Of a stretch of 64,000 nucleotides of DNA, positions 55,915 to 64,000 are shown one piece after another. Made by a program: the position numbers and the translations under genes. The stretch is from Ceratopteris richardii (Eukaryota > Streptophyta > Polypodiopsida > Polypodiales > Pteridaceae), in contig CM035423.1 in NCBI GenBank assembly GCA_020310875.1, positions 141,597,723 to 141,661,722 on the forward strand, in the 5' to 3' direction. The first letter of the stretch is position 1. The number at the start of each line of letters is the position of its first letter. The notes beneath the pieces were generated by a model, which worked only from the letters and a program-made list of their open reading frames with translations, was not told where the DNA came from and did no database searches.

Positions 55915-55935
55915 CTGTTGGAAGACGAAAGGCAC
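55915..55935 (-). promoter_or_regulatory. Splice-acceptor-like site before element F ORF3
   Basis: Minus-strand TGCCTTTCGTCTTCCAACAG is a pyrimidine tract ending CAG, 17 nt before the ORF3 ATG. It is equivalent to the site in E at 49530-49551. Confidence 0.5.
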
Positions 55936-56127
55936 ATTAGTGTTGCATAGGAAACAAGATGTAATGGTGTTCCCTTCACAATACTAACATGACAATCCCG
56001 GAGGTTAGTGGTTAGTGGCGAGGTGTTTATGATATGTGTGAGTGGTGATTAAAGGTCAGTGTCATCCTAGATGCATACTTTGGTTATGCAATGGGCTCGG
56101 AATGCTCCTGTGTTAGTGTGGACGGAT

Positions 56128-56860
56128 TTACAGAATAGGGTCAGGGGGTTTAGTACACAGTTTAATTCTCCACACTTTGATAGAGGAGTCGTAGCTCTTA
56201 GAGCTAAGGACAGGTGAAGATTTCGGTATGAGAGTGTGATGTATTTGGGACCTTTTGGGTACCCATTTCCAGACATTCCTGGGGTTGTTGGGAGTGGGGA
56301 CAGTGAGAGGTGTAGGTATCTTGTCACTTTCTGAGTTGTTGGCCAAGAGTGCTTGTGAAAGCTGCTTCATCCTAGTGCTTGAAGGTGAAGTACTTTGGGC
56401 TTGTAAGCAAGCCTTGGGCACCCATATCTGTCTGGCATTAGGGGTGGCCTTCATTGACCGCTTAGGAACCCAAATAGAAATGGTATGCCTAGGGGTTATC
56501 CTAGGGGGCTTCTTCACTTTGTTCCTTGATGGTGAGGCTCGTTTCTTGTCTCCTTGAGAATCTGCTATTGGAGCTGTGGGTTTTCCATCCTTGCGTATCC
56601 AGATCTGCTTCACGCCACGAGATGCTCCATGTTGCGCGGGTTGGCGCTCCTGCCTCTTGATCAGCGGCCTCCTTCGTGTAGAGTGATGTTCGGTCCGTTC
56701 GTTTAGAATCTTCTTTGGATCAGTTAGGAACTCCTTCTTGGCTCCTGAACCTTCAGTAAGATTGACATTCCTCTGCACCATAGAAGTTTGGACAAGCACA
56801 ACATGGTTATCTTCGTGTGGATGGAGTTGGTGCCTGTTCTATTGGTTTGAGCGCTTGATT
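56128..56860 (-). pseudogene. pol: Element F: basic pol tail with WVPK motifs
   Basis: The 223-codon open part is in the same frame as integrase. It is strongly basic (RRRPLIKRQERQPAQHG) and contains repeated motifs: KQIWIRKDGKPT, ISIWVPKRSMKA, RQIWVPKACLQAQ and VWKWVPKRSQ. It ends CTKPPDPIL. It corresponds to 48705-49361 in E. It might bind nucleic acid, but nothing in the sequence proves this. Confidence 0.75.
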
Positions 56861-56922
56861 TTCTAATTCAATCGTGAGACGACTTTGGCCTACCCAAGCC
56901 TGAAGAAGTCCACTTCTTAGGT

Positions 56923-57507
56923 TCAGTCTTGGCCCAAGATAAGAGGTTCGGTCAGATCCTCGTCTTCACACACTAGCACTTTTACTGGCATGAGGACCTC
57001 TTGTATGTAGAGGGGAAGATCCACCTCTCCCATGCAAGGGGTTTCAACACCTCCTAATCCTATCAGATATGCTTCTATGGGTTTTACCTCCAATTTCAGC
57101 TGCTGGCAATAAGAAAACCGAACTGCACTTGTGGCTGCTCCTGAATCAATTAAAGCCCTCACGCTTGTTGTACTGTCTCTTTGTCCTATTTCTAGGGTCA
57201 CAAAAGGTCGTCGGTCCACTATCTTATGGGTACGTTCACCTGAAGCCTCACACATGACCATGTGATAGCCTGGAGACATTTGAGTGTCAGTCACAGGCTG
57301 GTCCCTCCCTTGTCTCCTCAGCTTCATTCGTCTGATACGCTCTAAGGCCTCTGCCTGCGCTTCTTCGCGAATTCGTTTTTCCTCCTCTTTACGTTGCTTA
57401 GCAGTATTGAGTCGGCTTAGCATTTCCTCCGTGAGGGGTTCCTGATACAGCTTGACTCTGCATCCGCTAATATAGTTTGGGAGGACATCCCCCTCTAAAG
57501 TGGCTAG
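56923..57507 (-). pseudogene. pol: Element F: second retropepsin-like domain
   Basis: A charged helix (EEEKRIREEAQAEALERIRR) leads to RRPFVTLEIGQRDSTTSVRA and LIDSGAATSAVRFSYCQQLK, with active-site Asp ~residue 93 of the 166-codon frame (codon at about 57145). GLGGVETPCMGEVDLPLYIQ and the closing EPLILGQD follow. About 27 bp after LGQD are missing relative to E, shifting the frame at 56923. The domain follows integrase in the same frame after a TAA at 57508 (E has Gln CAA). It is distinct from the first protease at 59307-61139; the DSGA regions differ in sequence. Confidence 0.88.
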
Positions 57508-59004
57508 TTATACTGCTCCACTCGTGGAGATCCTATTAATGATCATAGGTCCGTAGCCTCTCTTTTCTAGCTTTCTTGCGTGTTGTTTCAATGTGTAGAC
57601 TAACACTAGATCTCCTGCTTTCAAGCCCTTATCCTTCACATGGGCATCAAAGTATGCCTTTTGCCGTTTCTTTGCAGCATAGATGCCTGCTGCTGCTCGT
57701 AGCCTCGTCTCACCTAAACGCTCTAGATCAAAGATCCTAGAGGACAACTCGTGTCCATTCCACTCATGCTCTTGTGCTACTCTTAAAGCTGGAATTAGGA
57801 AATCTAAGGGTAGCACCGCATTTTGTCCGAAGACCATCTGAAATGGGGTGGCATTGAGTACCGTTTTGTAAGCAACTCGGTATGCCCAAACAGCATGATG
57901 AAGTTGTTTGTCCCAATCAGAGTGTTTATTATTTACAAGTTTCGTCAATACATTACACAGGATCTTATTCGTGCTCTCGGCTTGTCCGTTAGCCTGTGGG
58001 TGATAGGGTGCAGATTTCTTATGTATCACCATGAATTCTTGAAGGAGATTTTCAATGACCTCATTCAAGAAGTGTGTACCTCTATCACTAACCAACTCTA
58101 TTGGTAACCCATATCTAGTGAACACATTTTCGAATAAGAACTTAGTCGTCGTTTGAGCATCATTCTTTGTCGTGGCTTTTACTTCCACCCACTTTGTAAG
58201 GTAATCTGTGGCTACAATAATGTATTCTGCATGGGAGTTCCTAGCTGGGGGGTTGATGGGACCTACAAAGTCTATACCCCACTTTGAAAATGCACGTCCT
58301 CCCATCATTGGCCTTAAGGGCATTTCATCTTTTCTTATCGGATATTGGGCACGTTGGCATGTGTCGCAACTCTTCACATAAGTATGTGCATCCATATGAA
58401 GAGTGGGCCACCAAAGTCCGGAGAATAGAATGGTCTTAATTACTCTGTCTGGCCCAAAGTGTCCACCTGCAGCACCGCTGTGTGCAGCTTCTAAGACTTT
58501 CAAATAGTCTGATTCATGAATGCACAGTCTTAGGTACCCATCCTTGCCTCTTCGATATAGGTTGTCTCCTACTAAGGCATAGTCTTGAGCCTCTTGCTCC
58601 ATGCTCCGTTTTCGTGCAAGACTAGCCTGATTGGGTAATGTTCCCGATCTCATGAACTCGACCAATGGAGCACTCCAATCTGGGATTAATGACACGTGAT
58701 AAAGAGTGGCATGTTCCACTGGGGTTCTCTTCTGGCACACTGAACAATTGTGAATCCACTCTTGTATTTCTTTGTCCATGCTAGGCCAATATACTCCTAA
58801 GCGTTTTAGATTCTGCAATGTTCGTTGTTTAGAGTAGTGATTCCCTAGCAATCCCTCATGGGCTTGTTGCAACCAACTAGTATGTTCATCGTCCTCGACA
58901 CAACATGCTAATACGCCCTCGGCATCTTGCTTGTACATACTTTTTGTGCTGTGCACAAACGTCTTTTCAGCTCGTTGAAAGAATTCTCGCATTCCTCGTT
59001 CCAC
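57508..59004 (-). pseudogene. pol: Element F: integrase with duplicated H2C2 domain
   Basis: A 498-codon open frame. H2C2 unit 1 uses His49, His56, Cys87 and Cys90 (AHEGLLGNHY, then WIHNCSVC). Unit 2 uses His175, His182, Cys213 and Cys216 (AHSGAAGGHF, then YVKSCDTC). Both have identical HX6HX30CX2C spacing. A segment with VSLIPDWSAPLVEFMRSGTL and LVGDNLYRRGKDGYLRLCIH separates them. The catalytic triad is Asp245 (WGIDFVGP), Asp307 (VSDRGTHF) and Glu343 (GQAESTNK), a DD35E pattern. The first ~25 codons belong to a deletion junction, so Met1 is not the true start. It stops at a TAA where E has Gln. Confidence 0.93.
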
Positions 59005-59294
59005 TCAAAGTTTGTTAACAACCCATAAAGAGGTTTAGCTATGATGGCATACATGTGGATAAACCTACGGTAATATCCGTAATGGCCCATAAAGGCTTGT
59101 ACCTCTTTAACATTCCTTGGTCTGGGCAACTCTGCTATTGCTCTTACTTCGTCTTCATCTGTTGAAATTCCATTCTTAGAAACGATGTGACCTAAGATCT
59201 TACCTTGTCGTACCATAAACACACACTTCTCTGGATTAAATATCATAACCCTCCTCATCACAATGGGGTGTCCATTGTTCCTCATTGACTGCAA
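58908..59294 (-). pseudogene. pol: Element F: RT connection remnant
   Basis: Only the C-terminal end of RT survives: NPEKCVFMVRQGKILGHIVS, VKEVQAFMGHYGYYRRFIHM and PLYGLLTNFEWNEECENSFN. Upstream it joins PR-linker sequence (a GYD-like point of E near 44470), removing ~1.15 kb with all RT catalytic motifs. Downstream it joins the integrase leader (KSMYKQD), removing the RNase H domain. Both deletions are judged against E. Confidence 0.88.
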
Positions 59295-59306
59295 TGTCCA
59301 TGGTAG

Positions 59307-61139
59307 CTAAGATTTCTGCCCAACCATGAGGCTCAATTCCTCATCTGGAAATATCATTGGTGTATAGGCTGGATCTTTTATTGGTCTATCTCCTGGGGGA
59401 GTTCCTTCTTCTCTCGCTTTTAGGCGCTTTTCCTCTTCCTCAGCGACCTTGCACATCCACAAGTGAGTATCTTCATGCAACCAGGATGGTTCAGGTGAAC
59501 TTCCAGAATGCACGGAGATAGAATCTTCTTTCGCTTTGTGGATAGGATTCCACTGTAGGGGTGGTACATCTCTGAAGGTGTGATCCTTCAGATTGACCTT
59601 GGTGGTCACCCCTAAGTGCTGTAAGTACAAGGAGTTGGTTCCCCAATCCTGTACTATTTGCAATTGTCGTAGGAAAGGTCTTCCAAGGATCATCTCGTAA
59701 ACATTATTCTTCTCAAAGTCACATATAGCGAACGTATGTTCAAACTCCACACCACAAGTGGTTAGAGTTATCCCTTCAAGCAATCCGAGAGGTCTTTCAA
59801 AATGACCATCTGCCATTTGAAGTTTCATTCTCGTTGGTCTTAAGGTGGGTTTGCCCCATCGCTTCCACAGGGAGGTGGTCGCGATAGCAACACCGGCACC
59901 CGAATCCACAATTGCTTTGGTTGTGTAACCTTGATAGGTGATCGGAAGATAAGTGTTACCTTCTTCACCTTCGCTCATGTCTCCTACCTTGTCGAGAGGT
60001 ATCTCTGGTACTTTTTGTTTAGAGCCTACTTTTGGCATATTGGATTCAAGTTCTGGAACCTGATCCTTCACATGATTCCAGAGCTCAGGTTTTGCCTTGA
60101 GCAGTTCCTCTACAGTGAGATGACATTGAACCTTAGTGTTCTTCACAACATCAGTGTTCCTGGGAATCTCTGAGTCTTCATTTCTCACCAATATTGTGGG
60201 GGCTCTGATCTGGAGAGATTCAGATTCCCATGGGCCTGTGAAATGAGGCAACTCCTGTAAAGAATTAGATTCAAAATCTAATCTCTCATCCTCTTGTTGC
60301 TCTGTTTGATCTCCATAGATAGACGGAATGTCTTGGGGAAATTGATCATGAAGATCATCAATCTCAGGAATAGGAGGGGAATTACCCTTCTCCTTGGCCC
60401 ATTTCTCTTCTTGTATTTCCCGCAAGAACTCTTGAGAGTACTGTTGAATTGAAGGAGGTATTCCAGCATCCGTGGAATTAGGAACATAAGCTCCCTTTGG
60501 TGGTGAGCTTCCTCTTTCAACAACTGGTTGAGCCTGTGGAGGTAAAGAAACTTGTGATTTGTTTACCAACTGCTCTAATCTTTCTAGTAAGCCTTGGAAA
60601 TGCAAGTCCGGCTTGACAGAGTTTGTCTGATTGAACTTTTGACTAGTCTCAAGTATAGCTTGAGCTTGTTCTACCATTTTCATGCACATTTTCATCCGTT
60701 CAATCTCTAAATCTGCTCTAGGGTAACTCTTGTCTAGGTTTGCAGCTGTTGGCCCTTCTTGAAGTCGAGCCTGGTAGGCCTTGAACATCATGTCCAAGCC
60801 TTCAGGAGTGGGGTCAGCTAATACTGATCCTACTCGGGGTGGTGGGTGGGTTACGAGGGGTGTATTAGAGGGTGGAGAAATGGAGGGTGATGGGGATGGT
60901 AGTGGTGGAAGTGTGTGGGAGTGCGGTTGAGATGTGATCTCTGTGATTTTTGCCTTGGTTTCTCTCACGCTTTCTTCAAGTTCGTTTATCTTTTTTGCCC
61001 ATTGCCTCTTCATTCTTTCACGACTATCCTTCCAGGCGCTAGTTCTCTTTTTGGGTATGCTCTCTGTTTCACTCACCTCGGGGCTCTTTTCGGGACCAAC
61101 ACCTTGGTGTTGTTGAAGTGCCTGGGCTCTTGTGATCAC
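59307..61139 (-). pseudogene. pol: Element F: Gag spacer and first protease
   Basis: A 610-codon open frame in phase with Gag. It holds a charged helical segment (KKRTSAWKDSRERMKRQWAK), Pro-rich linkers, HDQFPQDIPSIYGDQ and the canonical protease: YLPITYQGYTTKAIVDSGAG (Asp codon at 59904-59906), QMADGHFERPLGLLEGITL and YEMILGRPFLRQLQIVQDWG. A linker HEDTHLWMCKVAEEEEKR follows, ending at the RT deletion. Confidence 0.9.
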
Positions 61140-62324
61140 CTACACAGGTGCAGTGGAAGTCACACTCCCTGTGGAGTCTACAACTAACCCAACAACATTG
61201 ATAGGAGTGATTTTAGGCATGTTATTAGGGTTCTTCGGGCAATCTCGTAGGAGATGCTCTTTCCCGCAATCTTGACAGAAGCCCTGAATGGTTACTGGTT
61301 GAGGCTGTGTAGGGGTAGGCAGTGGACAATCACGTATAAGGTGATCTCCCTGACATCTGAAGCATGGTCCTCTAGGAAATGGGGGTCGTACCTGCCTAGG
61401 TTGAGGTCTAGAGTTGGGGTTTGTGTACATGACATTAGCATACTCAGGTTTCCCACTATTTTCACTTGGGTCCTCATAATAGTATGACTCGTTATGCTCG
61501 GGTGACTGCATGTAGTAAGCCTGTGGACTACTCATATGTGTGGAGTCAAAACTATGGTCACTTGGATCACTGTCTGATAGCAATGGGGTGACTGGGACTA
61601 TGGCTCTATTCGGATTTTCTTCAGTAGATGCATATTTCACTGGGATCACATTGGTTGGAGCAGGGGGTTGCTACACTAGGACTGGTTGAGGTCTCTGCTG
61701 CCCTTGATAAGGTGGCTGATAAGTTTGCTGTGGTCTGTTGTATTGTGGTGATGGGTACTGATTCTGGTACCTACCATGTTGTGGATATGGCTGAGGATAA
61801 TTTTGCCTAACAGTTTGTTTGTTATATGGGCAGTCTTGTGCCGCGTGATTGGTGTACCTGCGCTCTATGGTGCAGTACTGGCTACTAGGATTCACCTGAG
61901 GTTGGGCCATAATGGGGCATACACTTGCCATATGTTCACCGCCACAATTGTAACACCGCTTAACTGGGGCAAATCTTGGAATTTTCTTGCTAGAGACACC
62001 TAGTTTTTGGGCTACCTTCTCTACAAGTTCCTCGATGGATGTGGATTGACCAGATGTCATGTTACTAGAGCTATCAGAATCCTTATAGATTTTTGATAGT
62101 TCTAATTCCTCACCTAGATTGTCCTCAATGTCTATGCACATGCGCACGCACTCCTCTATCGTTCTAGGGTCCTTCAGGTACACATATGACCTGAGCTTAG
62201 TGCTCAACAATCCGTCTAGGAACAAGGCCACTTGTTTGGCTGGTGTGGGTAACTCCGGCATAGGGCATCTCTCCAGGTACTGTCTAAATCTTCTTCCAGC
62301 TAGTCTGACCGTCTCTTGAGGTGT
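61140..62324 (-). pseudogene. gag: Element F: Gag C-terminal half, zinc knuckles
   Basis: Continues Gag in the same frame across TAA (62325) and TAG (61671), and ends at TAG (61140). Contents are the end of the Retrotrans_gag domain (QVALFLDGLLSTKLRSYVYL and TIEECVRMCIDIED), knuckle 1 CYNCGGEHMASVC (~61918-61958), a Gln/Tyr/Pro-rich segment, knuckle 2 CFRCQGDHLIRDC (~61326-61366) and knuckle 3 CQDCGKEHLLRDC (~61241-61281). All three are CX2CX3HX4C, one residue shorter than usual. Confidence 0.9.
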
Positions 62325-63626
62325 TTATTTGAAGCTATGAATTAGTGAGGAGGTGTTATGCCTGATTCCACTCTTAGAAAACTCAACAATAAATGCCTCT
62401 AAGAGTTGGTCTATGTTTCTGAAATGCCTCTCATTCAGTGGTTGGAACCACGTAAGGGCAGTGTTCCTAAGGGTTAGACCGAAAGCATTATATTGTGTGA
62501 ATAGGTCCTCCACCTGTTCAGCTTTCAACACTTGTCGAAATTCTGCCACATGGTCATAAGGGTCTCCCGTGCCATCGAAATAATTCTTCATGGACTTCAC
62601 CAGTTGAGTTGGTCGCAGGGTCCTAGTGTGTTCTCTCGGCCTTGGCAAAGGAAAATCATCAATGTCCCTGTGATTCCATGGGGTTCTATGTCTCTCAGGT
62701 TCCACTCTATTCCTTTCTGTTCCCGTTCTTTCTCTTCCCGGGGAGTTGGCGAAACTTACCTCAGGTTTGTCTCTACTTCTATCTCTCTGAGCCCCATGAG
62801 CTTGGGAGGTCCCAGCTCCTTGGTGACCAAAGGACACAGTAGACCTTGGTTGGGGAAAAACAAATTCTCCCTTCCATGTGTAGGCATGTCTGCCAAGCTC
62901 AGTGACCGCGAAGATTCTCTCTGATACATTGTCTAGGTAGGTTGCTTGACCTGGGCTATCAGGGTCTTTAAACTCATAGATTGTGAGGGCACTCACTTCC
63001 TGAGATTGAGGAGATTTATATCTCCAAAAAACCTCATCGGTTTCTCGGTTTAAAAGCAGATCTATGCTTTTATTATCCTGTGGAATCCACTCTGGAGTCA
63101 TGATTCTGGTCAAGACAGATTTACCACGGGGAGTTCTTGGCTCTCTCTCTAAGTTCCCTTGCTCTATATCACCCATGTCGGTCTCCGCAATCACATTTCC
63201 AAACTCATCAGTTCTATCAGGGAGAGTGGTGACTACATATATAGTCCCCTCTTTATCTAGGTATGCTCCATTCTCAAACTTGACTACCGGGTGGGCTAAT
63301 CCATGGGGTTGATCGGGGTTCTTAATCTGGACCACCGATCTTCTCAGTCCGTCTTCGTAGATGCGAGCACCTAGACGATTCGTCCTGATGTATTCCAGCT
63401 GAGTCTTGTAAGGTCCCTCTGGCTTTTCTAGATAAGCCAACCCTGAACTACCTACTGGTCTCTCCATGTGATAGGACATCTCAGAATCACTTGTTTCTGA
63501 TCTGGGAATGTATGGATAATCACTCAACTGCTGGGCCCAAGACCTGGCAGTGTGATTGACACTAGCTTCAGAAGATCTGAGGCTCTGTCTGTCTCGGCCT
63601 AAGTGTCTGCCTGATCTAAGGTTCAT
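62325..63626 (-). pseudogene. gag: Element F: Gag N-terminal half
   Basis: A 433-codon frame from ATG 63626 (MNLRSGRHLGRDRQSLRSSE). A long N-terminal extension (~1-330) contains VVKFENGAYLDKEGTIYVVT and other unrecognised blocks plus an Arg-rich segment (GRERTGTERNRVEPERHRTP). The capsid-like Retrotrans_gag domain begins at ~350 (YFDGTGDPYDHVAEFRQVLK, then GLTLRNTALTWFQPLNERHF). A TAA interrupts the domain, and the frame continues in phase with ETVRLAGRRFRQYLERCPMP. Confidence 0.9.
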
Positions 63627-64000
63627 AAGCCTGATTTATTTATCCCCTGGAACCCAAGCACACTCTCGTTGCAGGTTGGTTTTGCACCAATCACTTTGTT
63701 CTTTTTAGTTGAATATTATGTTTATGGTCTTGTCTGAAATCGCGTCGTCAGGAGTACTTAAGTGAATTTCCGCACTTGATAAGTGATCGACTCCAGTTTA
63801 CCTTTTGTCCTTTAGGGTTTTCGCACTTAAGACCTATTTACTTCTTGCACTTTGTTGATTAATATTCTTGGACTTGATTCGTGCCTAACGTTGCCCTAAT
63901 TAATTACCACACCTAAGTCGTACTTAGCCTAGGCTAGGAATTGACAAAGGAGGGTTGAGAGATCTTCCAACCTCAATTAGCTGGTTGACCAGACTGCTAC
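63627..64000 (-). other. Element F: 5' leader
   Basis: Untranslated sequence upstream of Gag. No LTR terminus or primer-binding site is recognisable before the window edge, so the leader is longer than 374 bp. Confidence 0.5.

Larger units (their letters stand above)
51110..64000 (-). mobile_element. Giant Ty3 element F
   Basis: A minus-strand element of at least 12.9 kb, with its 5' LTR outside the window. The order is Gag, protease, RT remnant, doubled H2C2, integrase, second protease, basic tail, ORF3, ORF4, ORF5, polypurine tract and 3' LTR. Relative to E, most of RT (~1.15 kb) and all of RNase H are deleted. Gag-protease is one frame broken by three single stops. ORF3, ORF4 and ORF5 are still open, which implies recent insertion or constraint. 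The RT loss makes it non-autonomous. Confidence 0.9.

Overview
The window looks like nuclear DNA from a land plant with a large, repeat-rich genome. I see no intact single-copy host gene, rRNA or functional tRNA. Almost everything is layered LTR retrotransposons of the Ty1-copia and Ty3-gypsy groups, most broken by stops, frameshifts, deletions and later insertions. Dinucleotide microsatellites, a tRNA-derived SINE and a chromodomain Ty3 element fit a plant. I cannot choose between fern, lycophyte, gymnosperm and other lineages from sequence alone. I call the elements A-N.

Layout. 1-2.2 kb: non-coding DNA with a CT/AT microsatellite, then a probable LTR of copia element B. 2.3-6.2 kb: B (minus strand), split by a short internally deleted copia element A (2507-4854, paired LTRs). 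6.9-16.9 kb: Ty3 element C, with 501-bp LTRs, gag, PR, RT, RNase H and IN and a third ORF downstream of pol; its integrase is split by a 1054-bp solo LTR (N) with a CCTCG target duplication. 17.2-24.0 kb: copia fragments D and G (minus) and H (plus), plus a lone LTR. 24.05-39.7 kb: a three-level nest. Old Ty3 element K (minus) is split by LTR element J (25711-39319), whose 3' LTR is split by chromovirus L (25852-32207). J's interior holds a perfect 120-bp palindrome, a SINE and exon-like blocks. 39.7-41.6 kb: copia fragment M (plus).

41.9-64 kb: two related giant Ty3 elements face each other tail to tail, E (plus) and F (minus; its 5' LTR lies beyond the window). They are the most interesting content. 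Both encode, in order, Gag with CX2CX3HX4C knuckles, a retropepsin, RT and RNase H (deleted in F), two tandem H2C2 zinc domains, an integrase core, a second retropepsin-like domain after integrase, a basic tail with WVPK motifs, and then extra ORFs. Those are a ~465-aa ORF3 preceded by a splice-acceptor-like site, a proline-rich/coiled-coil ORF4, and ORF5, which follows ORF4 in the same frame after one UAG and ends in the polypurine tract. In the cases where E and F can be compared, the premature stops in gag-pol mostly stand where the other copy has Gln or Arg, as expected from C-to-T decay of methylated DNA.

The gag/pol parts would work together in reverse transcription and integration, but no copy here looks autonomous. 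The roles of the second protease, the doubled zinc domain and ORF3-5 are unknown.
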